Source: Verrucomicrobiota bacterium
Lineage (GTDB): Bacteria; Verrucomicrobiota; Verrucomicrobiia; Chthoniobacterales; SZAS-18
Assembly: GCA_018240025.1 (NCBI GenBank)
Contig: JAFEGM010000012.1
Span: 41,811 to 105,810, forward strand
DNA length: 64,000 bases
Direction: 5' to 3'
Shown here: positions 18,333 through 26,839 of the stretch, one piece after another
Layout: every line of letters begins with the position of its first letter
Numbering within the stretch: the stretch's first letter is position 1
Made by a program: the position numbers and the translations under genes
The notes under the pieces: model-generated
What the model was told of the DNA's origin: nothing
The model's input: the letters and a program-made list of their open reading frames with translations, nothing else
Database searches by the model: none

Positions 18333-19025
18333 TCACGCCGCCAAGGCCAGACCCAGATGGTCGTAGTACCGGCAGGCGATCTCGACGTCGGCCGGCTGCA
18401 CTCCATAGGCCTCGGCGGCGGCCTCGATGGATCCCTCCGTTTCCGCCGCTTCCCAAAGAGCCCGTGCGCCGTAGTCGCAATTCGCCACCACCGGTTCGCC
18501 AAAGTGTCGCGCCGGGTCCATCCGGATCTCCCGATCGCTCCAGGCAAAGGCGCGGTAGCTCGCCGCCATCCCTTCCGCGTTCCAGCCCAGATCGCGCAGA
18601 TGCACCTCGACGATCGGGCGCAGGCTCATCTGTCCCCGCGCGAGTCCGGTGACCTGCACCGGATGGCCGCCGATCTGGGGCACAATTTGAATGTCGCGGT
18701 CGAGCAGGTACGTCGTGTGCAGGCGGGCCAGCGGATAATTCAAGCCGAACTCCGCTTCCGCCCGCTCGATCGCCTGCCGGATTTTGTCGAGTGCAATGCG
18801 GTGCTGCTGCCGAATCGCCCGAACGGCCAGTGCCTGCACGAAGTCGAGAAACGTGACCACTTTCTCACCGGTTCCCGTGAGCTGGGGATGGAGCACGCGG
18901 CTGCCGCTCTTGTTGCCGTAGAGCCAGCGGTTGAGCACCGACGGATGCAGCCGGGCATAAAACGCCGCCTCCCGGGGCGTGTACAGCCCGGTGCGTTGGG
19001 TGAAGAGCGGCGGGAGAACGGACAT
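18333..19025 (-). CDS. DUF433-type antitoxin
   Basis: A 230-residue protein. The N-terminal part (YTPREAAFYARLHPSVLNRWLYG) is a MerR-like helix-turn-helix. The C-terminal part (ARHFGEPVVANCDYGARALWEAAETEG and SIEAAAEAYGVQPADVEIACRYYDH) has the DUF433 layout of a conserved G-P-x-V segment and a second helix-turn-helix. DUF433 proteins are antitoxins and autoregulators for DUF5615 PIN-like toxins, and the toxin-like gene follows directly. The ATG at 19025 (MSVLPPLF) was chosen over a GTG eight codons upstream. Confidence 0.75.
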   Translation of the reverse strand: MSVLPPLFTQRTGLYTPREAAFYARLHPSVLNRWLYGNKSGSRVLHPQLTGTGEKVVTFLDFVQALAVRAIRQQHRIALDKIRQAIERAEAEFGLNYPLARLHTTYLLDRDIQIVPQIGGHPVQVTGLARGQMSLRPIVEVHLRDLGWNAEGMAASYRAFAWSDREIRMDPARHFGEPVVANCDYGARALWEAAETEGSIEAAAEAYGVQPADVEIACRYYDHLGLALAA

Positions 19026-19077
19026 GCAGGGTAAAGCTGGAAGTTTCACGGTGGCTCGTCAAAGCCACCAGCCTGGC

Positions 19078-20268
19078 TTACGAGGAAAACTGTGGCAGAT
19101 CGAGAGCGTCGATCTTTTCCTGTGGGATCCTGCCGTGAAGGGCGAACGCGGCTTCGAGCCTGGCGTTTACCCACTCAGCCCCCTCCTGGGAAAGCTCGAC
19201 CGCAGCCTGCTGGCGGTAAGCCCTTCTTGGGTTCGTGTTACCTGTTCCCTTGGCCAGATTGCGCTGGGTGGAAGCAAAGGCTTGGGCCCCCAGGCGGTCC
19301 ATCAATTCGGCCAGCGAAACGCCGTTGCCCAAGGTGCCTTCGACAAACTCCGGGTGGTGCACGCGGATGTAGTGCGGCCAGGTCTTTTTCCAACCGCGCT
19401 TGGCAACATCGGCTTTGGATGCGTCATCCCTTCTCGACTTGTAAGCCATCCCTATGGCTCGCCCGTAGATCATGGTGTCGCCCCCTTGCATCATCCGACC
19501 CATGAACATGAGGGCGCCATCCCGCACTTTTCGAGGGCGTTTGTTTTTGGGATACGAGCAGGCCCAATGCGAGCCGTTGCTGTCGGCTTCCGCCAGCACT
19601 GGCCAGTCCATGCCTGCACGGTTGTGACCCTCACCAAAGAACTTCACGAATGCTTGATCCGACTCAGCTACTTGAGTCGGAACCGTGGCCGAGAACAGCC
19701 CGGACTTGGACAGCAAAGCTTCCGCGAGCCGAACATCCGTTCCTTCATCTCCCAGCCCCAAGACCCGTGCAGCGGGGAGGGCCTTGACCTTGATTTCTTC
19801 GATCTTTTGCTCCCACCCACGCAGCCGTTCTTCCGTCAGGGATTCGCCCGCGACCGTCCAGAGAGCCTCGAAATACCGTCTGCATTCGGCGGAAACGGTC
19901 GGGTCCTTGGACACGAAGCCGAACTCATGGTTTTGACGCAAAGCTGCCTCAGTAAGATTCGCCGAGGTCACGATCGCGTGGTTCGGACCGAAAAGGTAGA
20001 CCTTCGAATGCAGCGACTTTACGCCTCGGATTTCGGCCCCTTGCTCCATCAGCCAGCGCAAGGCCGAGGTGCTGCTCACCCCGGAGCAGAAATCGTCCAG
20101 ATTGAAGCGGGTAATGACTCTGATGGCGGGTTTGGCTCCTGCCTTGAGCAGTCGCTTGGCAGCCTGCTCCATGATGAACGGGCAGACGATCCTCAGTTCG
20201 GCGTGACCGGCTTGCGCGGCTTCCTGGATGGCAGTAGCCCAGCCACGATCTAAGAACTTAATGGTCAT
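19078..20268 (-). CDS. Single-HKD phospholipase D-like nuclease
   Basis: A 396-residue protein with one PLD-type motif, GVKSLHSKVYLFG followed by ITSANLTEAAL, at about residues 90-115. The H-x-K and the later Asn/Ser match the HKD signature. One motif means that two subunits would have to pair, as in Nuc and BfiI-type nucleases. The N-terminal segment (AELRIVCPFI and IRVITRFNLDDFCSG) fits the PLD fold. The C-terminal 200 residues carry KKNKRPRKVRDG and are not recognised. It starts 10 bases after the hsdS stop, so it is a member of the restriction operon. PLD nucleases recur in defence systems such as DISARM (drmC), but no other DISARM gene is here. Confidence 0.8.
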   Translation of the reverse strand: MTIKFLDRGWATAIQEAAQAGHAELRIVCPFIMEQAAKRLLKAGAKPAIRVITRFNLDDFCSGVSSTSALRWLMEQGAEIRGVKSLHSKVYLFGPNHAIVTSANLTEAALRQNHEFGFVSKDPTVSAECRRYFEALWTVAGESLTEERLRGWEQKIEEIKVKALPAARVLGLGDEGTDVRLAEALLSKSGLFSATVPTQVAESDQAFVKFFGEGHNRAGMDWPVLAEADSNGSHWACSYPKNKRPRKVRDGALMFMGRMMQGGDTMIYGRAIGMAYKSRRDDASKADVAKRGWKKTWPHYIRVHHPEFVEGTLGNGVSLAELMDRLGAQAFASTQRNLAKGTGNTNPRRAYRQQAAVELSQEGAEWVNARLEAAFALHGRIPQEKIDALDLPQFSS

Positions 20269-20278
20269 AGGGGGTAGG

Positions 20279-21358
20279 TCATAGTTCTCCGCGAAAGGCG
20301 CGATGTTGGAGGGAGGCGAAGAGGGAGTCGAGCTCGGCGAGTGAGGCGCGGTGGGCGGATTTGAGTTTCTCGACGGCGGCGACGCGGCGGGCGAATTCGC
20401 GTTGGAGATGCAGGGGAGGTGCAATATAGCTCAGCCGTTTTACTTCTCGCATGTGCCTGGAGTAGCCGAGGTTTGGAATGGGTACCATTCGCAGCAAGGA
20501 TGCTAAGAAGGTTGCATCTGTGTTCGGTTGCGGCACGAGGACCTTTGCGCCGTCCGCCCCAACTACGAATTCCTCGACCACGAGTTTAACTGCCCGGGTG
20601 TGATCGCCAAAAACGACGACCGGGAGTTCTGAAACGCAGACCATGGATTCGTCGTCACAGAATCCTGCAATCTCGGACTGGCCTTGGTCAACGACAGGAT
20701 AAGATCCAGCTTCAGCATAGTTGGACTGCTGTAGCTTTTCTGAGCGCGAAGTCTCGTCCCGCATTGTTTCGGCAAAGCTTCGCATCGGCCAATTTTTCGG
20801 GTTGCCTTTGGGATCGCCGAAGAGTTCGAGGAAGAGGGATTGGGTGAGGGAGCCGAGTTGGGCGAGGGCGGCGCGACGCTTGGCCCGCAACGCCTCCGCC
20901 CGGTCCAGTACCTCCGCGATGCGCCGCTGTTCGGCCAAGCCTGGCAGGAATAGCTTGGTAGAGAGGAATTCGCCTCGATTGACGTGTTGCATCGTCGCGC
21001 CATGCAGGTGCTTTTGCATTGCAGACAGCGCGCCTTCCAAAGCATGGCGGAGAAAGCGCTTGTCGACTCGCGACTTATTTGGAACAACCCGGAAAATGTG
21101 CTGGTTTAGGACAGCTACGTCGGGTCCCGACCATTCAAACACTCCCAAAGTCGCAGACCATGAAACTAGCAAATCCCCTGGATGAACGTGTAGTCTATCT
21201 GATACTTCTCGGTTCGTTCGATTGTAAGGCTTACACGGATCGGTAAGGTTCTGAATCCTAATTATTCGTCGCCCCTCGTCGCCCCAATCTTCGGGCTTAA
21301 ACGCGGCACCGTTGATGAATTCGGCAATGCAGCCTAGTTCTTCGAAGATGTGGCTCAT
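20279..21358 (-). CDS. hsdS: Type I restriction-modification specificity subunit
   Basis: A 359-residue DNA-recognition subunit with two target-recognition domains separated and ended by helical spacers. Domain 1 covers about residues 1-150 and ends LPGLAEQRRIAEVLDRAEALRAKRRAALAQL. Domain 2 covers about 190-310 and ends in LQREFARRVAAVEKLKSAHR. HsdS sets the bipartite sequence that the complex methylates or cuts, and the sequence itself cannot be read from the protein. Its ATG lies within the last codons of hsdM (ATGA overlap), so translation is coupled. Confidence 0.93.
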   Translation of the reverse strand: MSHIFEELGCIAEFINGAAFKPEDWGDEGRRIIRIQNLTDPCKPYNRTNREVSDRLHVHPGDLLVSWSATLGVFEWSGPDVAVLNQHIFRVVPNKSRVDKRFLRHALEGALSAMQKHLHGATMQHVNRGEFLSTKLFLPGLAEQRRIAEVLDRAEALRAKRRAALAQLGSLTQSLFLELFGDPKGNPKNWPMRSFAETMRDETSRSEKLQQSNYAEAGSYPVVDQGQSEIAGFCDDESMVCVSELPVVVFGDHTRAVKLVVEEFVVGADGAKVLVPQPNTDATFLASLLRMVPIPNLGYSRHMREVKRLSYIAPPLHLQREFARRVAAVEKLKSAHRASLAELDSLFASLQHRAFRGEL

Positions 21359-22902
21359 TTCAACATCCCCTCCAGTTCCCGCATTCCCTGCTGGATCTCC
21401 ACTTCCAGCGCCGCCAACGCCTTCAAAATCTCCCCCGGCGGACGATGCGCGACTTCTTCGTGGATGACTTCTTTGTAGCGGTTCAGCGACAGATCATACC
21501 CCTTCGCGGCAAGGTCCGACTTCGGCACGCAGAAACTCTGGGCGGTGCGGGCATTCTGGCGTTCCGAGCCGTCGCGTTGCTTCCAGCGCGCCAGCAGATC
21601 CGGCAGATTGTTCTTCCCATGCTCCTCGGCGCTCAACGCCGCGCGCGGCACGCAGCCCAGTTTTTCCTCCGCCAGCAAGGGCGTTCTCTTGTCGTCCAAG
21701 CTCCAACCTTCTGCATCCACATCATAGAACCAGACGTGGTCCGTACCGCCGGAGTTGGTCTTCGTGAACAACAGAATCGCGGTCGAGACGCCGGCGTAGG
21801 GCTTGAAGACGCCACCGGGCAGTGAAATCACCCCGTCCAGCTTCTGCTCCTCCACCAGCATCTGACGGAGCGCCTTGTGCGCCTTGGACGAACCGAAGAG
21901 CACGCCGTCGGGCACGATGACGGCGGCGCGACCGCCGGGTTTGAGGAGGCGGAGGAAGAGGACGAGGAAGAGGAGCTCGGTCTTCTTCGTCTTCACGATC
22001 TGCAGCAGGTCCTTGGCGGTGCCCTCGTAGTCGAGCGAGCCGGCGAAGGGCGGATTGGCCAGGACGAGGGTGTATTTCTCCTCCTCGCCGGCGTGGTCCT
22101 GGGCCAGGGAATCGCGGTGCACGATGGCCGGATTCTCCACCCCATGCAGGAGCATGTTCATGCTGCCGATGCGCAGCATGGTGCTGTCGAAGTCGAACCC
22201 GTGGAAGAGCCGGCTGTGGAAATGCTCCTTCAGCCCGGCCTCGCGGAAGATCTCCGGGTGGTGCTCGCGCAGGTGTTCTCCGGCCGCGACCAGGAAGCCG
22301 GCCGTGCCGCAGGCGGGATCGCAGATGACGTCGCGCGGCTGGGGCGCGGTCAGCTCGACCATGAGCTGGATGATGTGGCGTGGGGTGCGGAACTGGCCGT
22401 TCTGCCCGGCGGTGGCGATCTTGCCGAGCATGTACTCGTAGAGGTCGCCCTTGGTGTCGCGCTCCTCCATGGGCACCTGCTCCAGCAGGTCGACCACCTT
22501 GGAGAGCAGGGCCGGCGTGGGGACGGTGAAGCGCGCGTCCTTCATGTGGTGCGCGTAGGTGGAGCCGTCGCCGCCCAGGGTGCGCAGGAACGGGAAGACG
22601 TGGTCGCTCACGACCTCGAACATCTCCCTGGGCGCGAAATGCTTGAAGCGCGACCAGCGCAGGTCGTCGTAGGGGCGGGGAGCGCGCGGGTGGTCGTCCT
22701 GACCCTCCGGGAAGATGCGCCGCTCCATCGGCTTCTTCAGTCGGGCGGATTTGTGTTCCTCCAGCGTGTGGAGGTCATCGAGCCGCTTCAGAAAGAGCAG
22801 GTAGGTGATCTGTTCGATGACCTCGAGCGGATTGGAAATGCCACCGGACCAGAAGGCGTCCCAGATGGCGTCGATTTTACTGCGGATGGGGCCGGTGAGC
22901 AT
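21355..22902 (-). CDS. hsdM: Type I restriction-modification methyltransferase subunit
   Basis: A 515-residue adenine-N6 methyltransferase. The N-terminal helical bundle (residues 1-150) is followed by the S-adenosylmethionine site CDPACGTAGFLVAAGEHL at about 194-211 and the catalytic NPPF at 283-286. The spacer GDLYEYMLGKIATAGQNGQF and FRTPRHIIQLMVEL is typical of HsdM. It pairs with HsdS to protect host DNA and with HsdR to cut foreign DNA. It is the first gene of the operon; the upstream region holds a repeat tract and no recognisable promoter box. Confidence 0.95.
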   Translation of the reverse strand: MLTGPIRSKIDAIWDAFWSGGISNPLEVIEQITYLLFLKRLDDLHTLEEHKSARLKKPMERRIFPEGQDDHPRAPRPYDDLRWSRFKHFAPREMFEVVSDHVFPFLRTLGGDGSTYAHHMKDARFTVPTPALLSKVVDLLEQVPMEERDTKGDLYEYMLGKIATAGQNGQFRTPRHIIQLMVELTAPQPRDVICDPACGTAGFLVAAGEHLREHHPEIFREAGLKEHFHSRLFHGFDFDSTMLRIGSMNMLLHGVENPAIVHRDSLAQDHAGEEEKYTLVLANPPFAGSLDYEGTAKDLLQIVKTKKTELLFLVLFLRLLKPGGRAAVIVPDGVLFGSSKAHKALRQMLVEEQKLDGVISLPGGVFKPYAGVSTAILLFTKTNSGGTDHVWFYDVDAEGWSLDDKRTPLLAEEKLGCVPRAALSAEEHGKNNLPDLLARWKQRDGSERQNARTAQSFCVPKSDLAAKGYDLSLNRYKEVIHEEVAHRPPGEILKALAALEVEIQQGMRELEGMLK

Positions 22903-23883
22903 GAAGGATGGTGGGTGAAATCGTCGGGGACGTGTGGCGCGGACAGGCGCTCGCGGGGGGCGGGGCGAGAGACGGAGGCCGTCTGCTATACCCGGTAGTT
23001 CGGGGGGATTTCTACGGATTTGTGCCGCGGCCGCACCGCTTTGGCGCGCCCCGGCAGCGGAACCCGCTGACCCGATGCCGGCGAGAGCCTTGAAGAAGCC
23101 AAGCGCCTGCTACGCGTCTTCCCTGAGCGGCCCGCGACCCGGCGCGTTCGCTGATCAATCCACCAGGTCGTCCCGCCGCCCGGGGGATCTCCCCCTTTGC
23201 GGCTTCCTCGCCCACTTTCGCTGGGACTTCGGCCGAGGTGACGAGGACGATTTTGACGCTGCACGACCGCGAGACGGCACTGCGCGACCGCGAGACCGGG
23301 TTGCGCGACGGCGAGCCGCATTTGTGAGACGACGAGGGCGATTTGCGGGACCGCGAGAGGCGTTGGCGCGGCGCGAAGGGGGCTTTGCGGGACTGCGAGA
23401 GTCGGTTGTGCGACCGCGAGGGAGGTTTGCGCGGCTGCGAGACGGGTCCGCTCGGCCGCGAGCGGGGATCGCGGATCGGTGAGGCGGATGCGTGGGGCAG
23501 CGAGGGGCGTTTGCGCGGCTGCGAGGGTGGTGGGAGCGACCGAGAGGGTCGTTCCGGGCGGGGGAAGACGCAGTTGTGAGAGCGTGGTCGCAGTTTGGAG
23601 AGGGTGGGGGTAGCTCAGGGGTCGGTCTTCGCACGTTTGCGAAGGAGGCGGCGACGGCCGTTTGGCGCGGGACCCACGCGCTGGGGAGCAGGGGGGCGCG
23701 GGAAAGGCGATCCAGGGGCTCGGAGCGAGATTTGACGCGCGAATACCAGCGGCAAACGGAAAAAGCTGCTTCAGGAGCGCATATTTTATCCTTGCAACCC
23801 TTTCCGGAATTGCTCATGGGAGGCGCACTCCGGGTGTACCGGAGCTAACCCATAACCATCATTCAGTGCAGCCTTAGAAACCC
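22903..23883. repeat. Noncoding 980-bp spacer with a degenerate 21-bp repeat
   Basis: Bases about 23255-23590 consist of roughly fifteen degenerate copies of a 21-bp unit whose core is TTGCGCGGCTGCGAGA. The period is clear from the regularly spaced GCGAG or GTGAG and TTGCG/TTGTG strings. Since 21 is a multiple of three, the tract keeps several frames open and would encode a heptad (for example RDCESRL) on either strand. Codon use and lack of a start region make a gene unlikely. The remaining 22903-23255 and 23590-23883 hold no feature I recognise apart from a possible promoter region for the next gene. Confidence 0.7.
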
Positions 23884-24609
23884 ATGATTCGCTCTGACAA
23901 GAACCGCATCCAGATGTTCCGCACCGTGAAAGCGACGCTGGAGAAGAACAAAACCCTCTGGGAGAAGGTGCCGGCCTTCGACGAGTCGTTCGGAACGTTC
24001 GCCGAACTGCTCGGGATCATCGACACCACGACCGGCAAGCAGCTCGCGCCGACCACCGGGACGACCGAGTCGAGGGACACGTTGCGCACGCAGCTCGAGG
24101 ACGAGCTGATGGACGTGGCCGATGCGCTCGGGGCGCTGGCGCACAAGACGAAGGATCCGGTGCTGGGCTCGAAGGTCGAATTGACGCTCTCCTCCGTCGG
24201 CCGGCTCGACAGTCTGCGGGTACTCGACCTCGCCCAGCGGGTCCTGAAGCTGGCGGAGGAAAACGCCACCGAGCTGGCCCGCTTCCTCCATGATCCGAAG
24301 GACGTGGAGCAACTCAAGGCGCTCACCGAGCGGTTCGAGGTCGTGCAGACCAAGCCGCGCGAGGCCATCGCCGAACGCGCCCTGCAGACCCGCGCGCTGC
24401 CCGAGTTGGTCCGCGCGGTCACGCTGCTGCTGCGCAACGACCTCGACCGGCAGATGAATCTCTTCCGGCGTCGGCAGCCCGAATTCTTCGGCGCGTATCG
24501 CAGCGCCCGGATCATCGTGGACAGCGGTCTGAACACCGGACCGCGGGAAACGGAAAAGAAGGACGGGGCGACCGGCGAGGAGGAAGAGGGGAAGGAGAAG
24601 AAGGGGTGA
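23884..24609 (+). CDS. Hypothetical helical protein
   Basis: A 241-residue, mostly alpha-helical soluble protein (MIRSDKNRIQMFRTVKATLEKNK...). It has no signal peptide and no membrane helix. The C-terminal 25 residues are highly charged Lys/Glu/Gly, a disordered tail. The middle part (DELMDVADALGALAHKTKDP and LDLAQRVLKLAEENATELARF) looks like a four-helix bundle. I do not recognise a family by name; similar proteins occur as multi-copy hypotheticals in Bacteroidetes and Verrucomicrobia (recalled, not checked). It stands alone between the 21-bp repeat tract and two palindromic repeats. The first ATG is used. Confidence 0.7.
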   Translation: MIRSDKNRIQMFRTVKATLEKNKTLWEKVPAFDESFGTFAELLGIIDTTTGKQLAPTTGTTESRDTLRTQLEDELMDVADALGALAHKTKDPVLGSKVELTLSSVGRLDSLRVLDLAQRVLKLAEENATELARFLHDPKDVEQLKALTERFEVVQTKPREAIAERALQTRALPELVRAVTLLLRNDLDRQMNLFRRRQPEFFGAYRSARIIVDSGLNTGPRETEKKDGATGEEEEGKEKKG

Positions 24610-24672
24610 GTTGAGTCGTAGGACGGGCGCGGGGCGCGAAGAAACCGGTGCGGGGCGCGCCCACGGCGTTAG

Positions 24673-24863
24673 GGAGCGAAGCCCAGGGTGGAGCCGAGGG
24701 ACGAGGTTCTACCCTGGGCTTGCCGACAGAGGGGCAGGTACGGCGCAGCGGCGGCGACCTTCCGAGCGGCGAGGGTGAGCCGTGCCGCAACCGCCTCGCG
24801 GTAGGTGATGCGTGGGATGGGAGCCCAGGGTGGAGCCTCGTTCCTCGGCTCGACCCTGGGCTT
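24673..24863. repeat. Two REP-like palindromes
   Basis: Bases about 24676-24720 and 24820-24863 are two copies of one palindrome. Arms AGCCCAGGGTGGAGCC and its complement around ACCCTGGGCTT flank a short loop, and each copy can fold to a stem of about 15 base pairs. They are about 145 bases apart in the same orientation. The right copy has loop TCGTTCCTCG. Such elements often follow genes and can stabilise or end transcripts. No gene lies in 24610-25097. Confidence 0.85.
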
Positions 24864-24889
24864 TGAGGTGGAACGCCTTCGGCGTAGGG

Positions 24890-25015
24890 GATTTCCAGGG
24901 TATCGATCTCCGGTCTTCGGTCTCCGGACTCCCGCCTCCGATCTCAGGTCTCCTGTCTCCCGTCCCCGGTCTCCAGCCCCCCCGGTCTCCCGTCTCCGAT
25001 CTCGCGTCTCAACCC
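24890..25015. repeat. Degenerate GTCTCCG tract
   Basis: A pyrimidine-rich tract made of imperfect copies of GTCTCCGGTCT and GTCTCCCGTC at intervals of 7-9 bases. It lies between the second palindrome and the tRNA fragment, so it is the last host-side sequence before the element border. No function can be assigned. Confidence 0.6.
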
Positions 25016-25097
25016 GCGCCGACACACGCGGCGCGGAGGCGAAAGCGGCAGGGCGCGGCTCGCTGGAAGCTCGCCGCTTCCTGCCGCACTCCATGAT

Positions 25098-25154
25098 TAC
25101 CGGCGGTCGGACTCGAACCGACACTCCCTTGCGGAAAACGGATTTTGAGTCCGT
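25098..25154 (-). other. tRNA-Leu(CAA) 3' half, predicted attachment site
   Basis: Read on the minus strand, bases 25154 to 25098 give an anticodon stem ACGGA/TCCGT with loop CTCAAAA (anticodon CAA), a long variable arm with stem TTCC/GGGA, a T arm GTCGG-TTCGAGT-CCGAC, and the 3' acceptor strand CGCCGGT with discriminator A. The D arm and the 5' acceptor strand are absent: the upstream bases (CAGTTACTCTGGAGCG) do not form them. This is a class II leucine tRNA cut at the anticodon arm, the usual mark left at one end of an element integrated into a tRNA gene. The integrase gene begins 48 bases away. Confidence 0.85.
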
Positions 25155-25201
25155 GTCGCTCCAGAGTAACTGATTCGATTTCTGCCTTGCATGACGCAAA
25201 C

Positions 25202-26494
25202 ATGACGCCGAAACTAGGCGAAATGGGGCGAACCAAGACGAAATCCGACTCCCAAGTCACCTTCCCGGAGTTGATCACCGACGGCAGCGTGACGGTGAAG
25301 ATCTACAAAGGAACAGGCAGCAATCGCGGGCGCGACGTCTACACCGTTTCGTACGTGACCAAGCCCGACGGCCGCAAGCGAGTCAATTTCGCCGATCTCG
25401 AATCCGCTCGGAAGGAGGCCAAGCACGTCGCCGAGACCATCTCGCGCGGAGAGGTCAATGCACTCAAGCTGACCGGCGAAGACCGGTCTCACTTCGTTGC
25501 GGCTGAGAAGATCCTGCAGCCGATTGGAGTTTCGCTGCTGACGGCCGCCCGAGACTTTCGGGATGCCTACGATGCATTGGGTGGGAATCTCATCGTCGAG
25601 GCCGCGAAGTACTTTGCTACGCGGCGCGTCGGAATCACGAGGATCACCGTGTCCGATGCCGTCACGAAGTATCGCGCTGCGAAGGAGCTGGAAGGCCTGT
25701 CCGACAAATATCTCCGAGACATTCGGGTGATCCTCAACGCCTTCGAGAAGTCATTCAAGACTCACCTGGACGCGGTTCGCGCTGAAGATATCCGCGCGTA
25801 CCTCAACGGCCGGAAGGGCGGTAACCTGGCCCGAAACAATCATCGCCGGGTGCTGGTTGGTTTCTTTACGTTCGCGAAGGGCGAGAAATGGATCTCCTCC
25901 GGCGAACCGACCGCCGCCGAGCTCGTGGCGACATGGAAGGTGAAGGATAAGGACGTCGAGATTTTCACCCCCGACGAAGTCGGCTCGCTGCTGAGCCACG
26001 CCGGCCAAGAGTTCTTGCCTTGGGTCGCGCTCATCGCCTTCGGAGGTGTTCGCCGGGAGGAGCTGGCAAAGGGCCTCGCATGGGAATCCATCAACTTCGC
26101 GAAGGGGGTGATGATCGTGCCGGCGGCCATCGCGAAAACCGGGGCCAAGCGGAAAATCGCCTTCTCACCAAACCTGGCGGAATGGCTCGCCACCTACCGC
26201 AACCGCAAAGGTCCCATCAGCGCGCTCAAAGACACCGCGGTGCAAAAGGAGATTGAGCGAATGTGCACTGCAGCTGAGGTGACTTGGAAGGCGAATGCCC
26301 TGCGCCACAGTTATGGTTCGTATGCGATGGAACGGTCGAAAAATGCGGGCGAAGTGAGCCTGCAGATGGGGAACAGCGCCTCCGTCGTGCTGAAGCACTA
26401 TCACGAGATCGTGGAGGCGGAAGACGCGACCGCGTATTGGGATCTCAGGCCAGCCAAGCCCGCAAACGTGGTGCCGATCGCCGCTGCGTCTTGA
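25202..26494 (+). CDS. Tyrosine recombinase integrase
   Basis: About 430 residues. The N-terminal 110 residues hold an arm-type DNA-binding part (VTVKIYKGTGSNRGRD, YTVSYVTKPDGRKRVNF), then a core-binding SAM-like domain (YRAAKELEGLSDKYLRDIRVILNAFEK), then the catalytic domain. Catalytic residues are the Arg in FGGVRREELAKG, a Lys in IAKTGAKRKI, the LRHS box, and the nucleophilic Tyr in KHYHEI; the second-to-last His position is Asn in MGNSASVV. The enzyme would integrate and excise the element at tRNA-Leu. The ATG at 25202 is used, and one at 25223 (MGRTKTK) has a better upstream AGG. Confidence 0.92.
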   Translation: MTPKLGEMGRTKTKSDSQVTFPELITDGSVTVKIYKGTGSNRGRDVYTVSYVTKPDGRKRVNFADLESARKEAKHVAETISRGEVNALKLTGEDRSHFVAAEKILQPIGVSLLTAARDFRDAYDALGGNLIVEAAKYFATRRVGITRITVSDAVTKYRAAKELEGLSDKYLRDIRVILNAFEKSFKTHLDAVRAEDIRAYLNGRKGGNLARNNHRRVLVGFFTFAKGEKWISSGEPTAAELVATWKVKDKDVEIFTPDEVGSLLSHAGQEFLPWVALIAFGGVRREELAKGLAWESINFAKGVMIVPAAIAKTGAKRKIAFSPNLAEWLATYRNRKGPISALKDTAVQKEIERMCTAAEVTWKANALRHSYGSYAMERSKNAGEVSLQMGNSASVVLKHYHEIVEAEDATAYWDLRPAKPANVVPIAAAS

Positions 26495-26514
26495 GCGACG
26501 GAGGTGATCCACGC

Positions 26515-26715
26515 TCAAAAGCGTGCTTTCGGATTGCGAAGAGCGGCCTCGACTTCGGCGAGGTCGAAACGAACGAGTCGACCGATGCGGATGAAGGGAA
26601 TGACTCCCTTTTTCATCCAGTGCTCGACGGTCCGGGTGGTGGTTTGAGCGAATCGGGCGACAGCCAACTTGGTCGTCAGAGTCCGCGTGGGTTCAGCGGG
26701 CGGGCGCATTTCCAT
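26515..26715 (-). CDS. Excisionase-like helix-turn-helix protein
   Basis: A 66-residue protein (MEMRPPAEPTRTLTTKLAVA...). It has a winged helix-turn-helix of the excisionase/MerR-like type: VARFAQTTTRTVEHWMKKGVIPFIRIGRLVRFDLAEVEAAL. The I-R-I-G-R-L-V-R-F wing is typical of DNA-bending recombination directionality factors. It is convergent with the integrase (20 bases apart). It probably assists excision or represses the integrase. The internal ATG at 26715 was chosen because the longer frame reads through the 5' region of the next gene. Confidence 0.8.
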   Translation of the reverse strand: MEMRPPAEPTRTLTTKLAVARFAQTTTRTVEHWMKKGVIPFIRIGRLVRFDLAEVEAALRNPKARF

Positions 26716-26839
26716 ATGCTCGTCCTGCGACGTCAACGGGCCAGCTGCGCCGACCAGAATCGAGCTTCGTTCGCTCAAAACACGGTGCCCGACCAAGGAG
26801 CAGCGAGCTTGACCGGACTTTGACAGCTCCTCGAATGCT

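Noticed and set aside
23343..23579. Heptad-repeat protein encoded by the 21-bp tract
   Set aside because: Open in several frames on both strands, unusual residues, no start region.
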